Assembly: GCF_030052815.1 (NCBI RefSeq)
Contig: NC_079510.1
Coordinates: forward strand, 44,420,725-44,484,724
Source: Hevea brasiliensis
Taxonomy: Eukaryota > Streptophyta > Magnoliopsida > Malpighiales > Euphorbiaceae
Direction of reading: 5' to 3'
Length of the DNA stretch: 64,000 nucleotides
Numbering within the stretch: position 1 is the first letter of the stretch; each line of letters begins with the position of its first letter. This document shows, piece after piece, positions 12,141 through 24,691 of the stretch. The translations under genes and the position numbers were made by a program. Below the pieces are notes generated by a model that made no database searches, was not told the DNA's origin, and worked only from the letters and a program-made list of their open reading frames with translations.

Positions 12141-15100
12141 TTACACATTGAACAGATAAGGGTACTTGCTACACATGTCCCGTTCTGACTCCCAGGTGTA
12201 CTCTTCCACTGACTGGCTCCTCCACAAAACCTTAACCATAGGGATCTGTTTTGATCTCAGCTGTCTCACTTGGTAGTCCACTATGGCTACAGGTTGCTCC
12301 TCAAACGTCAAGTTCTCTTTTAGCTCTATTACATCCGGCTGTAGCACATGAGAAGGATCTGGAATGTATTTCCTGAGCATGGAGATGTGAAATACGGGAT
12401 AAACGTCAGAAAGGTTGGGTGGTAGTTCCAACCGGTAGGCAACTGCTCCAACTCTGTCAGTAACCTCAAAAGGTCTAATATACCGAGGTGCTAACTTGCC
12501 CTTCTTTCCAAATCTCATGACTCCCTTCATCGGAGAAACCTTCAGGAATACATAGTCCCCTACTGCAAACTCCACATCCCTCCGTCTGGGGTCTGCATAA
12601 CTCTTCTGCCTACTGAAAGCTATTTTCAATCGTTCCCTGATTAAAGGAACCATCTCTGAAGTGTACTGCACTAGGTCTACATCATGCACCCTCGCTTCTC
12701 CCATTTCCGTCCAACACAGAGGAGACCTACACTTTCTTCCATATAGTGCCTCATAGGGTGCCATCCCTATGCTGGAATGGTAACTGTTGTTGTAGGCAAA
12801 CTCCACCAAAGTTAGTTGATCATCCCATTGACCTCCAAAATCCAAAACACTCATGCGAAGCATGTCTTCCAGTGTTTGGATTGTCCTTTCGGACTGTCCG
12901 TCTGTCTGAGGGTGGAAAGCCGTACTAAAGTTCAACTGTGTACCAAGTGGCTCCTGCAACTTTCTCCAAAACCGAGAAGTGAACTGGGGCCCTCTGTCAG
13001 ATATTATGAAAGCTGGAACTCCATGCAATCTGACTATCTCTCGAATGTAGAGTCGGGCGTACTGTGCCACAGAATATGTAGTCTTCACAGGCAAGAAGTG
13101 AGCTGATTTGGTTAGACGGTCCACAATTACCCATATCGAATCATATCCTCGCGTGGTACTAGGCAACCCAGTCACAAAATACATAGTGATCATTTCCCAC
13201 TTCCATTCTGGGATAGGGAGCTCTTGCAGCTTCCCCGACGGTCTCTGGTGTTCAAACTTCACCTTCTGACAAGTCAAGCACTTGGACACAAAGTCTGCTA
13301 TGTCTCTCTTCATGCCATTCCACCAATAACTATCTTTCACATCATGGTACATCTTGGTGGAGCCTGGGTGGACATTGTACAGTGTATAGTGTGCCTCTTG
13401 CATGATTTCATTTCTGAGATTGTCCACATCGGGCACACATATCCTAGAACCTTGCACTAGGGCGCCATCATTGCCAAATCCAAACTCACCACCTTCACCT
13501 TGCTGAACTCTTTCTATGATCTTCATCAATTGTTGGTCTCTGTGCTGGGAAACTCTAACTCTGTCCCTCAAGTCTGGCCTCACTGAAAAATGAGCCAACA
13601 ATACCCCCCTCATCTGAAAGATCTAGGGTTAAACCTTGATCCATCAACTCATGTACCTCCTGAATCAATGGTCTCTTCTCTGCTGAAATGTGCGCCAAAC
13701 TACTAGAAGATTTTCTGCTCAAAGCATCTGCTACTACATTGGCCTTCCCAGGGTGGTACTGGATGGTGCAATCATAGTCTTTCAGAAGCTCCATCCATCT
13801 CCTCTGTCTCAAGTTTAAATCTCTCTGTTGGAAGATGTACTTCAAACTCTTGTGGTCGGTGTATATCTCGCACACTTCACCATACAAGTATTGTCTCCAG
13901 ATTTTTAGTGCAAAGATTACAGCCGCCATTTCCAAGTCATGGGTGGGGTAGTTCTGCTCATGCCTCTTCAACTATCTTGAAGCATAAGCCACTACTTTTC
14001 CATTCTGCATCAAAACACACCTTAGGCCAACTCTGGAGGCGTCACAATACACGGTGTATCCTTCACCACTCATAGGTAGTGTCAACACAGGGGCGGTGGT
14101 TAGACACTCCTTAAGCTTCTGGAAGCTCTTCTCACAGTCATCTGTCCAAATGAATGAAACATTCTTCCGAGTTAACTTAGTTAAGGGAGCTGCTATCCTG
14201 GAAAAATCTTGCACAAAACGCCTATAGTAGCCAACTAAACTCATAAAACTTCACACCTCAGTGACTGTTGTAGGCCTAAGCCAATCAGTTATAGCTTCAA
14301 TTTTCTTGGGATCCACTTGAATACCTTCACTTGAAACCACGTGTCCCAAGAATGAGATGCTTTCTAGCCAAAATTCACATTTCAAAAATTTGGCATATAG
14401 CTGGTGCTCCCTCAAAGTCTGCAACACCATCCTCAAGTGCCATACGTGCTCTTCCTCGGTTTGAGAGTATACCAAAATGTCATCTATGAATACGATGACA
14501 AAACGGTCCAAAAATGGCTTGAACACCCTGTTCATCAAGTCCATGAAGGCTGCTGGTGCATTAGTGAGTCCAAAAGACATTACCAAGAACTCATAATGAC
14601 CATATCTTGTCCTGAATGCCGTTTTGGACACGTCCTCATTCCTGATTCTCAACTGATGGTAGCCTGATCGCAGGTCTATCTTTGAAAAGAATCTAGCCCC
14701 TTGGAGCTGATCAAACAGATTGTCGATCCGAGGAAGTGGATACTTGTTCTTCATAGTCACCTTGTTCAACTGTCTATAGTCAATGCACAACCTCAATGAC
14801 CCATCCTTCTTTCTCACAAATAGAACAGGAGCACCCCAGGGTGAAGTGCTCGGACGTATGAAACCTTTGTCCAGCAGCTCCTGTAGTTGCTCCTTTAACT
14901 CTTTCAATTCTGCTGGGGCCATCCTGTAAGGTGGCATTGATATGGGGTTTGTACCCGGAACAACATCAATGCAGAACTCTATTCCCCTTTCTGGTGGCAA
15001 CCCTGGAAGCTCCTCTGGGAAGACATTCATAAATTCTCTGACAACAGGAACATTTTCCATGCTGACACCTTCTACAGATGTATCTCTCACCAATGCCAAA

Positions 15101-15885
15101 TACCTTTGGCATCCACGCCTCAACATTTTTCTAGCGCTAATTGCTGACACCAAATTATATGGAGCCATGCTCCTGTCACCATCAAAGCTAAACTCTTCCA
15201 CACCAGGTATGTGGAAATACACTTTTTTGTTCCTGCAGTCTAAGGTGGCATAATGAGTTGCCAACCAATCCATCCCCAAAATTACTTCAAAATCCATTAC
15301 TGGTAGAGGAACCAAGTCTGCTGGAAGGATCTTTCCATCCACTACCACTGGGCTACACGGAAAAACCATATCTACATCTATGTTGTCGCTAAGTGGGGTA
15401 ACTATCGACAAAGGACATTCTAAGGTTGTAGGGTTTCTACCTAACCTCATGGCAAACACAGGGGAGACAAATGAGTGCGTAGCACCCGGATATATTAAAA
15501 CACGAGCCTCATAGGAACAGACCAGAAGAATACCTGCCACAACTGCATTTGAAGCCTGAGCATCCTGGTGGGTCAGGGTGAAAACCCGAGCTTGACCCCT
15601 ACCCTGAGTGGCAGAACCTTGATACTGACTTCTACCTCCGACCGCCTCCAAATCCACGTCCCCTTGTCCTCGGCCTGCACATCGAATCGATCGCCGCCAT
15701 GCCGAAGCACCCGGATACAACTGTCGAGGAACATTTGCAATAGAACCTTGTGACCCCATCTGTGGCTCGCTGAACACAGGGCATTCCCTAGCAAAGTGAC
15801 CTGGTTGGCCACACCTGAAGCATACTCCTGAACCCATCATACAAGGTCCTGAATGTCCTCTTCCACACTGTGCACAAGGTGCCAA
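12141..15885 (-). pseudogene. Defective pol of internal region 1 (zinc knuckle, protease, RT, RNase H, integrase, chromodomain-like tail)
   Basis: Read leftward. A zinc knuckle of CX2CX4HX4C form lies at about 15822-15781. The protease motif reads YPGATHS at 15492, where the family has a catalytic Asp. RT with the FIDD catalytic box follows to a TGA at 14251-14253. RNase H (YCDAS, TDHKS) is cut by a TAG at 13972-13974. A one-base C-run change near 13606 shifts frame before integrase. Integrase has an HHCC region, a Tyr at the first DDE position (codon 13179-13181), then ISDRG and the DGQSE glutamate region. It ends in a chromodomain-like tail (VEEYTWE) at 12141. Several interruptions make a working polyprotein impossible as written. 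Confidence 0.92.
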
Positions 15886-15954
15886 GGAGGATCCTGAACC
15901 AGACCAGGCTAACTCGAATCGCTACCACCTTTGGATCCGCACTGGTCTGAATCC

Positions 15955-16884
15955 TCAGGATTTGTGTCTGAAACCACTTCTCTTATTCCTGCTTCTTCCT
16001 CTATAATTAGTTTGGCCACCACTGTCTGTAGTAGCCATGTGGGGAACACCTGAAGAACCCTCTGCTCTGTTTTTCTTTGCCCTTCCGCTGTCATCCACAG
16101 CATAGCTAATCTCTATCTGTCTGGCTCGATCAACTACCACGTCAAAAGACTGATCAGACATCATGGCCAGGTTTGCATACCTCCTGTCAAGCCCCTCTAG
16201 GAATCTCTTCACCTTCATAGTTTCTGTAGCTACTGCTGTAGGGGCATATCTGCTCAATTCCAAAAATTCTGTAGCATATTCATCTACAGACCTGCCATTC
16301 TGTCTTAAGGCCTCAAAGGCCCACTGTTTCTGATCTCTGAAGCTTTCTGGCACAAACCGATTGATGAAAAGTTCCACAAACTGAGCCCATGTCAAACCCT
16401 CCATCCGAGGTAACACGTAGTCATTCATCAATTGTCTAGGCATAGGCCCCATGGCATGCTGCATACACTCTATCAGTCTTCTATCAGTCAACTGTAATTC
16501 TGTTCCTGCCTGTCTGTAGGAATCCAAAAACCGATATGCATCGTCTGACACATCATAAGTACCAGGCACCAACTTCTTGAAATTTATGATCTGTTTGTAA
16601 GGTTCTCCTCTTGATGCGGTGGACTGCTGCTACTGTGGAGGGTGGACCATATACTGCGCCATCATATCGATGGTCCTCTGCAATCCAGCTAGAGTAGCTG
16701 CCATGGGGTCCATAGGACCCTGTGCCATGAAAGAGTGATCCTGAACTGTTGGCAGCTGCTCTTCTACTTGAGCAGCTCTAGGCCTCCTACCCCGCCTCCT
16801 CGGGGTAGGCGCCTCATCCTGTGCTGACACCTCGTCAGGCACATCTAGTTCTGGTGCAGTGGCAGCTCTCCTGCTTCTACGCAT
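15955..16884 (-). pseudogene. Broken gag of internal region 1
   Basis: Starts MRRSRRAA at 16884, runs through a basic, proline-rich segment, and meets an in-frame TAG at about 16631-16633. It resumes at 16572 with a retrotransposon gag domain (RFVPESFRDQKQWAFEALRQ, then VDEYATEF), and ends at 15955. Frame is then lost before the zinc knuckle. The corresponding stretch of the other copy differs at exactly the stop codon, within a CTG-rich scramble, so the stop could be a sequence error. Confidence 0.85.
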
Positions 16885-17094
16885 TTTCCTGAAATTCAGC
16901 AGCATTAGCCCACAAAATTCAAAACTGCACATTACACAGCTCTATAGACTCATATTTATACACAATATATGGAGCAGAGACTAGAAGCAAAGATGACAAT
17001 GCAAGACGAATGTGGACCCTACTTTCCGCATGTGACTCCTATTAGACTCTTCTCAACATTTTAGACAAACATTCCCTAAGAATCTGGAGCCTAA

Positions 17095-17106
17095 GCTCTG
17101 ATACCA
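17095..17106 (-). other. Primer binding site of internal region 1 (initiator Met tRNA)
   Basis: The minus strand reads TGGTATCAGAGC, complementary to the 3' end of plant initiator methionine tRNA, four bases from the LTR 2 boundary. It fixes the 5' end of this copy at LTR 2. Confidence 0.92.
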
Positions 17107-17110
17107 CATT

Positions 17111-19700
17111 TGTCACGACCCAACCTATGGGCCGGACCGGCACTAGGACCTGGGCCAGCCTAAAGCCCCCGAGGCCCGTAGTAAGCCTAACTGTTCATTA
17201 ACTCAACTCTAAGGCCCATTTGGGCCCAATTTCAAGAAAACAAACGGACAGAGTCCGGCCATAAAATGGACTTTCCAACGGGGAGTTTTCGACTCACCCG
17301 ACCTGTAAACACAATAAATACTCAATTGGGGAGCTCAGCTCACCCTCCACATACTCATCAGCATAAAAATAAATGGGAGCTCAGCTCCCTCATCCAATCC
17401 ATCAAACATGCATATAATATTAAGTTTACAGGTCCAAAATAATAATTTAGGTTACAGACCCAAATCAAATAAACATTTATAACACATGCAGAAATTCTAA
17501 GATTTAACAAGTTTATACAAACATTAGTAATCGACCTGCGAGGGAGAAAGCAGGTTAACCTCAAAAATATCCTCCTGTGGCCTGGAAAAATTTTTGAACA
17601 GGAGTGAGCGTTCGACTCAGAGAGTAAAATATCAATTTTAACCATAATCTCTATAACTATCTAGAACTAATGCAACCTGTGGAGTGAAATGCAACATCAA
17701 CAACATTTTCACATCATAACATCAAAAAGGTAATTTGGAGCACTCACGCACCCTGTAACATCAATCATAATATATGGGAGCTGATCCCCTATACAGCTCT
17801 CTTAAATCCAACCTGGTGCCAGAGAAGAACTCAGCTCGGACTTCCACTTAATAACCAAATCGGGGTCCCAGCGAAGAACTCAAGCCGCGTCTACCCCGAA
17901 GGACCGGGTCCCAGCGAAGATCTCAAGCCGTGTCTACCTGTCCTATCCATAGTCCACACCACATCATATGCACGCCAACGCACGCACACTGCTCCAAATT
18001 ACCACAACAACATCCATGGCACGCTAACAGTTATGAATGTAACATAAATCGTGCCTAGAGTTTAACTACATAAATATTTGCATATAAGTGATGCATGGGC
18101 ATGCTTGAACATATAATAATATCGAAATTACAATTAAAATTAATATTTTACTCACAGACTTAATAACGGTCACTGTGGCGGCTGGGCGGAGGAAGAAGGC
18201 TGTCCCGGCTCACCTGACAATTACATTACATTTATTTAATACAAATGACTCAATACAAATCAAGAAAAGACCAAATACGTCTTAAGTCGTACCGAAAATC
18301 CGGCAAAGTCTCCCCTATACCTAGGACTTACCCAACCTGCAAAATAGCTCAAAACACACTTCTATATTTACAATCCATATATCCACAGCTCAATCATATC
18401 ACACAGCCCCTCCTGGGCCCATCAAATCAATCATCTATCACAATGTGTAAAATTTCAATTTAGTCCTTATAATTGATCATTATTGCAAAAACTGCCCAAA
18501 CAAGCTCTAAAAATTTTAAAACTTTGCCCCGCGGTCCTTAGCAATATTACTAGGCTATTGAAAAAAGAATCATAATTTTCTGAGCTACCACGAATATTTT
18601 ACGGATTTTTAATCCTATTTAAGCACTAGAAAATTACGAAAAAGTAAGGTTCGGGTTTACCTTTGCCGATTCCGACTTCGGGAACGCGCTCGGAACGTCT
18701 GACAATGGGGGGATAGCCAAAACCTCGATCCAATTTGGAGACTTTTCCGGTAACGGATCTGTCTGGCCAAAAATTCACAGACCTGGTCAACTGTCGAATT
18801 TCCGCGAATTGAGGATACCTACACGAAGCCCACAACACGGGGGTTAGTACATAAATTTTCAGAATTTTCTAAGCTCATTTAATGCTCGGAAAAACACTGC
18901 GAAGTTCCGTGGGACCCATCGAAAAATAGTGTCAGAAAAATTCGAAATTTATGTCGCCGCGAAACTCTCAACGAATGGAGCGCTCTGGTACTCTCGGTTT
19001 TCTCGTGGGATTCACGGTTTGCGAGAAATCTAGCCCAAAAGTCAAAATGGGCTAAAAACTTCCCGAGCAAAAATCGGACAAACCGCTCGATGGATTTCGG
19101 TGTTCTTGGTGTCTATGGAAAGCTCTCGTCGAGTAGATGAGTTTAGACACAAGACCCGGTCCGATTGATGGCCGGATCGACCGGATTTTGGCCGGGAAAG
19201 TTGAAAAGTCGCGCGCGCAGGGGAGGACATTCGCGCTGCTTTCCGCCGTTGGGGCGCACGGCCTACTGGGACGGGAGCGGCCATGAGGGAGGTGGCGGCG
19301 GCAAGGGAGGAGGGAGGATAGAGAAAAGAGATAGAGAATGAAGAGAGGTCGACGCACGCGGGAGGAAGAAAAAGGGAAGGGAGCGGTCCGATTCGGATTC
19401 AAATTGGTCCGATTCAAGATACAAAATTTTGAATTTTTACTCACTCGGACCAAAACGAGGTACAAAAATTTCGAAAAAATTTCAGAAAACTCAGAAAAAT
19501 TCGTAGACTCCAAATATATTTTTAGTTTTGCCACGTGGTCTTTAAATTAATTTTTAAAAATCATAAAGTTTATATTTTTGGAAAATCGAACCCGATTTTT
19601 AAAATCCGAAAAATCTCAAAAAAATTCCTAAAATTTAAATAAAATTAAAATACAAAAAATGCTCATAAAATAATAAAATTTAAAATTTTGGGGTGTTACA
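17111..19700 (-). repeat. LTR 2 (middle, shared by both internal regions)
   Basis: 2590 bp with the same ends as LTR 1 and no target duplication on either side. It is bordered by the primer site of internal region 1 on its left and the polypurine tract of internal region 2 on its right, so it serves both as 5' LTR of one copy and 3' LTR of the other. Overall it is closer to LTR 1 than to LTR 3. Confidence 0.95.
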
Positions 19701-19713
19701 TTCTTCCCCCCTT
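19701..19713 (-). other. Polypurine tract of internal region 2
   Basis: Same purine run as in internal region 1, directly against the boundary of LTR 2. Confidence 0.85.
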
Positions 19714-19762
19714 ACAGAAAATTCGTCCTCGAATTTTACACAAGGCAGAATAAAGTACAGGA

Positions 19763-22700
19763 TTACACATTGAACAGATAAGGGTACTTGCTACACATGT
19801 CCCGTTCTGACTCCCAGGTGTACTCTTCCACTGACTGGCTCCTCCACAAAACCTTAACCATAGGGATCTGTTTTGATCTCAGCTGTCTCACTTGGTAGTC
19901 CACTATGGCTACAGGTTGCTCCTCAAACGTCAAGTTCTCTTTTAGCTCTATTACATCCGGCTGTAGCACATGAGAAGGATCTGGAATGTATTTCTTGATC
20001 ATGGAGATTTGAAATACGGATAAACGTCGAAAGGTTGGGTGGTAGTTCCAACCGTAGGCAATCGCTCCAACTCACAAGAACCTCAAAAGGTCTAATATAC
20101 CGAGGTGCTAACTTGCCCTTCTTTCCAAATCTCATGACTCCCTTCATCGGAGAAACCTTCAGGAATACATAGTCCCCTACTGCAAACTCCACATCCCTCC
20201 GTGCGAGTGCATAACTCTTCTGCCTACTGAAAGCTATTTTCAATCGTTCCCTGATTAAAGGAACCATCTCTGAAGTGTACTGCACTAGGTCTACATCATG
20301 CACCCTCGCTTCTCCCATTTCCGTCCAACACAGAGGAGACCTACACTTTCTTCCATATAGTGCCTCATAGGGTGCCATCCTATCTTTGGAATAATGCTTG
20401 TTGTTGTAGGCAAACTCCACCAAAGTTAGTTGATCATCCCATTGACCTCCAAAATCCAAAACACTCATGCGAAGCATGTCTTCCAGTGTTTGGATTGTCC
20501 TTCAATTTGTCCGTGCATGCGAGGGTGGAAAGCCGTACTAAAGTTCAACTGTGTACCAAGTGGCTCCTGCAACTTTCTCCAAAACCGAGAAGTGAACTGG
20601 GGCCCTCTGTCAGATATTATGAAAGCTGGAACTCCATGCAATCTGACTATCTCTCGAATGTAGAGTCGGGCGTACTGTGTCACAGAATATGTAGTCTTCA
20701 CAGGCAAGAAGTGAGCTGATTTGGTTAGACGGTCCACAATTACCCATATCGAATCATATCCTCGCGTGGTACTAGGCAACCCAGTCACAAAATACATAGT
20801 GATCATTTCCCACTTCCATTCTGGGATAGGGAGCTCTTGCAGCTTCCCCGACGGTCTATGGTGTTCAAACTTCACCTTCTGACAAGTCAAGCACTTGGAC
20901 ACAAAGTCTGCTATGTCTCTCTTCATGCCATTCCACCAATAGCTATCTTTCACATCATGGTACATCTTGGTGGAGCCTGGGTGGACATTGTACAGTGTAT
21001 AGTGTGCCTCTTGCATGATTTCATTTCTGAGATTGTCCACATCGGGCACACATATCCTAGAACCTTGCACTAGGGCGCCATCATTGGCAAATCCAAACTC
21101 ACCACCTTCACCTTGCTGTACTCTTTCTATGATCTTCATCAATTGTTGGTCTCTGTGCTGGGAAACTCTAACTCTGTCCCTCAAGTCTGGCCTCACTGAA
21201 AAATGAGCCAACAATACCCCCTCATCTGAAAGATCTAGGATTAAACCTTGATCCATCAACTCATGTACCTCCTGAATCAATGGTCTCTTCTCTGCTGAAA
21301 TGTGCGCCAAACTGCCAGAAGATTTTCTGCTCAAAGCATCTGCTACTACATTGGCCTTCCCAGGGTGGTACTGGATGGTGCAATCATAGTCTTTCAGAAG
21401 CTCCATCCATCTCCTCTGTCTCAAGTTTAAATCTCTCTGTTGGAAGATGTACTTCAAACTCTTGTGGTCGGTGTATATCTCGCACACTTCACCATACAGG
21501 TAGTGTCTCCAGATTTTTAGTGCAAAGATTACAGCCGCCATTTCCAAGTCATGGGTGGGGTAGTTCTGCTCATGCCTCTTCAACTGTCTTGAAGCATAAG
21601 CCACTACTTTTCCATTCTGCATCAAAACACACCCTAGGCCAACTCTGGAGGCGTCACAGTACACGGTGTATCCTTCACCACTCATAGGTAGTGTCAACAC
21701 AGGGGCGGTGGTTAGACACTCCTTAAGCTTCTGGAAGCTCTTCTCACAGTCATCTGTCCAAATGAATGGAACATTCTTCCGAGTTAACTTAGTTAAGGGA
21801 GCTGCTATCCTGGAAAAATCTTGCACAAAACGCCTATAGTAGCCAACTAAACCCAGAAAACTTCACACCTCAGTGACTGTTGTAGGCCTAAGCCAATCAG
21901 TTACAGCTTCAATTTTCTTGGGATCCACTTGAATACCTTCACTTGAAACCACGTGTCCCAAGAATGAGATGCTTTCTAGCCAAAATTCACATTTCGAAAA
22001 TTTGGCATATAGCTGGTGCTCCCTCAAAGTCTGCAACACCATCCTCAAGTGCCACACGTGCTCTTCCTCGGTCTGAGAGTATACCAAAATGTCATCTATG
22101 AATACGATGACAAAACGGTCCAAAAATGGCTTGAACACCCTGTTCATCAAGTCCATGAAGGCTGCTGGTGCATTAGTGAGTCCAAAAGACATTACCAAGA
22201 ACTCATAATGACCATATCTTGTCCTGAATGCCGTTTTGGACACGTCCTCATTCCTGATTCTCAACTGATGGTAGCCTGATCGCAGGTCTATCTTGGAAAA
22301 GAATCTAGCCCCTTGGAGCTGATCAAACAGATTGTCGATCCGAGGAAGTGGATACTTGTTCTTCATAGTCACCTTGTTCAGCTGTCTATAGTCAATGCAC
22401 AACCTCAATGACCCATCCTTCTTTCTCACAAATAGAACAGGAGCACCCCAGGGTGAAGTGCTCGGACGTATGAAACCTTTGTCCAGCAGCTCCTGTAGTT
22501 GCTCCTTTAACTCTTTCAATTCTGCTGGGGCCATCCTGTAAGGTGGCATTGATATGGGGTTTGTACCCGGAACAACATCAATGCAGAACTCTATTCCCCC
22601 TTTCGTGGCAACCACAGAAGCTCCTCTGGGAAGACATTCATAAATTCTCTGACAACAGGAACATTTTCCATGCTGACACCTTCTACAGATGTATCTCTCA

Positions 22701-23530
22701 CCAATGCCAAATACCTTTGGCATCCACGCCTCAACATTTTTCTAGCGCTAATTGCTGACACCAAATTATATGGAGCCATGCTCCTGTCACCATCAAAGCT
22801 AAACTCTTCCACACCAGGTATGTGGAAATACACCTTTTTGTTCCTGCAGTCTAAGGTGGCATAATGAGTTGCCAACCAATCCATCCCCAAAATTACTTCA
22901 AAATCCATTACTGGTAGAGGAACCAAGTCTGCTGGAAGGATCTTTCCATCCACTACCACTGGGCTACCCAGAAAAACCATATCTACATCTATGTTGTCGC
23001 TAAGTGGGGTAACTATCGACAAAGGACATTCTAAGGTTGTAGGGTTTCTACCTAACATCATGGCAAACACAGGGGAGACAAATGAGTGCGTAGCACCCGG
23101 ATATATTAAAACACGAGCCTCATAGGAACAGACCAGAAGAATACCTGCCACAACTGCATTTGAAGCCTGAGCATCCTGGTGGGTCAGGGTGAAAACCCGA
23201 GCTGACCCTACCCGAGTGGCGTAACCTTGATCGACTTCTACCTCCTGATCTGCCTCCAAATCCACGTCCCACTTGTCCTCGGCCCTGTTGCCATCGAATC
23301 ACTGCCATCTTTGAAGCACCGGATACAATCGCCGAGGAACATTTGTAACAGAACCCTGTGACCCCATCTCTGGCTCACTGAACAGCGGGCATTCCCTATC
23401 AAAGTGACCTGTTTGTACACACCTGAAGCATACTACTGAACCAATCATACAAGGTACTGAATGTCCTCTTCCACCTGTGCACAAGGTGCCAAGGAGGATC
23501 TGAACCAAACCAGGCTGCTGTACCACTGAC
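19763..23530 (-). pseudogene. Defective pol of internal region 2
   Basis: Same domain order as copy 1. Protease has the same Tyr in place of Asp (codon 23101-23103). RT runs to the same TGA (21863-21865). RNase H and integrase are continuous from 21826 to about 20465, without the TAG seen in copy 1, but integrase has the same Tyr at its first catalytic position (codon 20792-20794). Clusters of short indels near 20500, 20390, 20210, 20060 and 22605 break the frame. The zinc-knuckle region (about 23390-23450) has altered residues. The shared lesions show that both copies descend from one already defective internal region. Confidence 0.9.
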
Positions 23531-23534
23531 TGTT

Positions 23535-24466
23535 ACCACCTTTGGATCCGTACCACAGTGCGAATCCTCGGGATTTATGTCTGAAACCACTTCTCTTATT
23601 CCTGCTTCTTCCTCTATAATTAGTTTGGCCACCACTGTCTGTAGTAGCCATGTGGGGAACACCTGAAGAACCCTCTGCTCTGTTTTTCTTTGCCCTTCCG
23701 CTGTCATCCACAGCATAGCTAATCTCTATCTGCAGCTCGATCAACTACCACGTCAAAGGCGATCGGACATCATGGCAGGTTTGCATACCTCTGTCAAGCC
23801 CCTCTAGGAATCTCTTCACCTTCATAGTTTCGTAGCTCGTAGGGGCATATCGCTCAATTCCAAAATGCATCAGAGCATATTCATCTACGCACTGCCATTC
23901 TGTCTTAAGGCCTCAAAGGCCCACTGCTTCTGATCTCTGAAGCTTTCTGGCACAAACCGATTGATGAAAAGTTCCACAAACTGAGCCCATGTCAAACCCT
24001 CCATCCGAGGTAACACGTAGTCATTCATCAATTGTCTAGGCATAGGCCCCATGGCATGCTGCATACACTCTATCAGTCTTCTATCACCAATCGTAATTAC
24101 ATTCTCGCCGTCTGTAGGAATCCAAAACCGATATGCATCGTCGACACATCATAAGTACCGTGCACCAACTTCTTGAAATTTATGATCTGCTTGTAAGGTT
24201 CTCCTCTTGATGCGTGGATCGCTGCCATCGTGGAGGGTGGACCATATATCGCGCCATCATATCGATGGTCCTCTGCAATCCAGAGTAGGCGCCATGGGGT
24301 CCATAGGACCTGTGCCATGAAAGAGTGATCTGAGCGTTGGCACCGCTCTTCTACTTGAGCGACTCTAGGCCTCCTACCCCGCCTCCTGGGTAGGCGCTCA
24401 TCTGTCTTGACACCTCGTCAGCACATCTAGTTCTCGTGCAATGGCGGCTCTCCCGCTTCTACGCAT
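23535..24466 (-). pseudogene. Heavily scrambled gag of internal region 2
   Basis: Aligns with gag of internal region 1 but contains many 1-4 base changes, mostly where the other copy has CTG or CAG. No long frame survives. The stretches between these sites are nearly unchanged, which is unlike ordinary neutral decay. Confidence 0.85.
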
Positions 24467-24675
24467 TTTCCGAAATTCAACAGCATTAGCCCACAAAATT
24501 CAAAACTGCACATTACACAGCTCTATAGACTCATATTTATACACAATATATGGAGCAGAGACTAGAAGCAAAGATGACAATGCAAGACGAATGTGGACCC
24601 TACTTTCCGCATGTGACTCCTATTAGACTCTTCTCAACATTTTAGACAAACATTCCCTAAGAATCTGGAGCCTAA

Positions 24676-24687
24676 GCTCTGATACCA
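24676..24687 (-). other. Primer binding site of internal region 2 (initiator Met tRNA)
   Basis: Same TGGTATCAGAGC on the minus strand, four bases from LTR 3. Confidence 0.92.
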
Positions 24688-24691
24688 CATT

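Noticed and set aside
12746..13460. Plus-strand open frames opposite retrotransposon pol
   Set aside because: Shadows of the minus-strand integrase and RNase H coding sequence.
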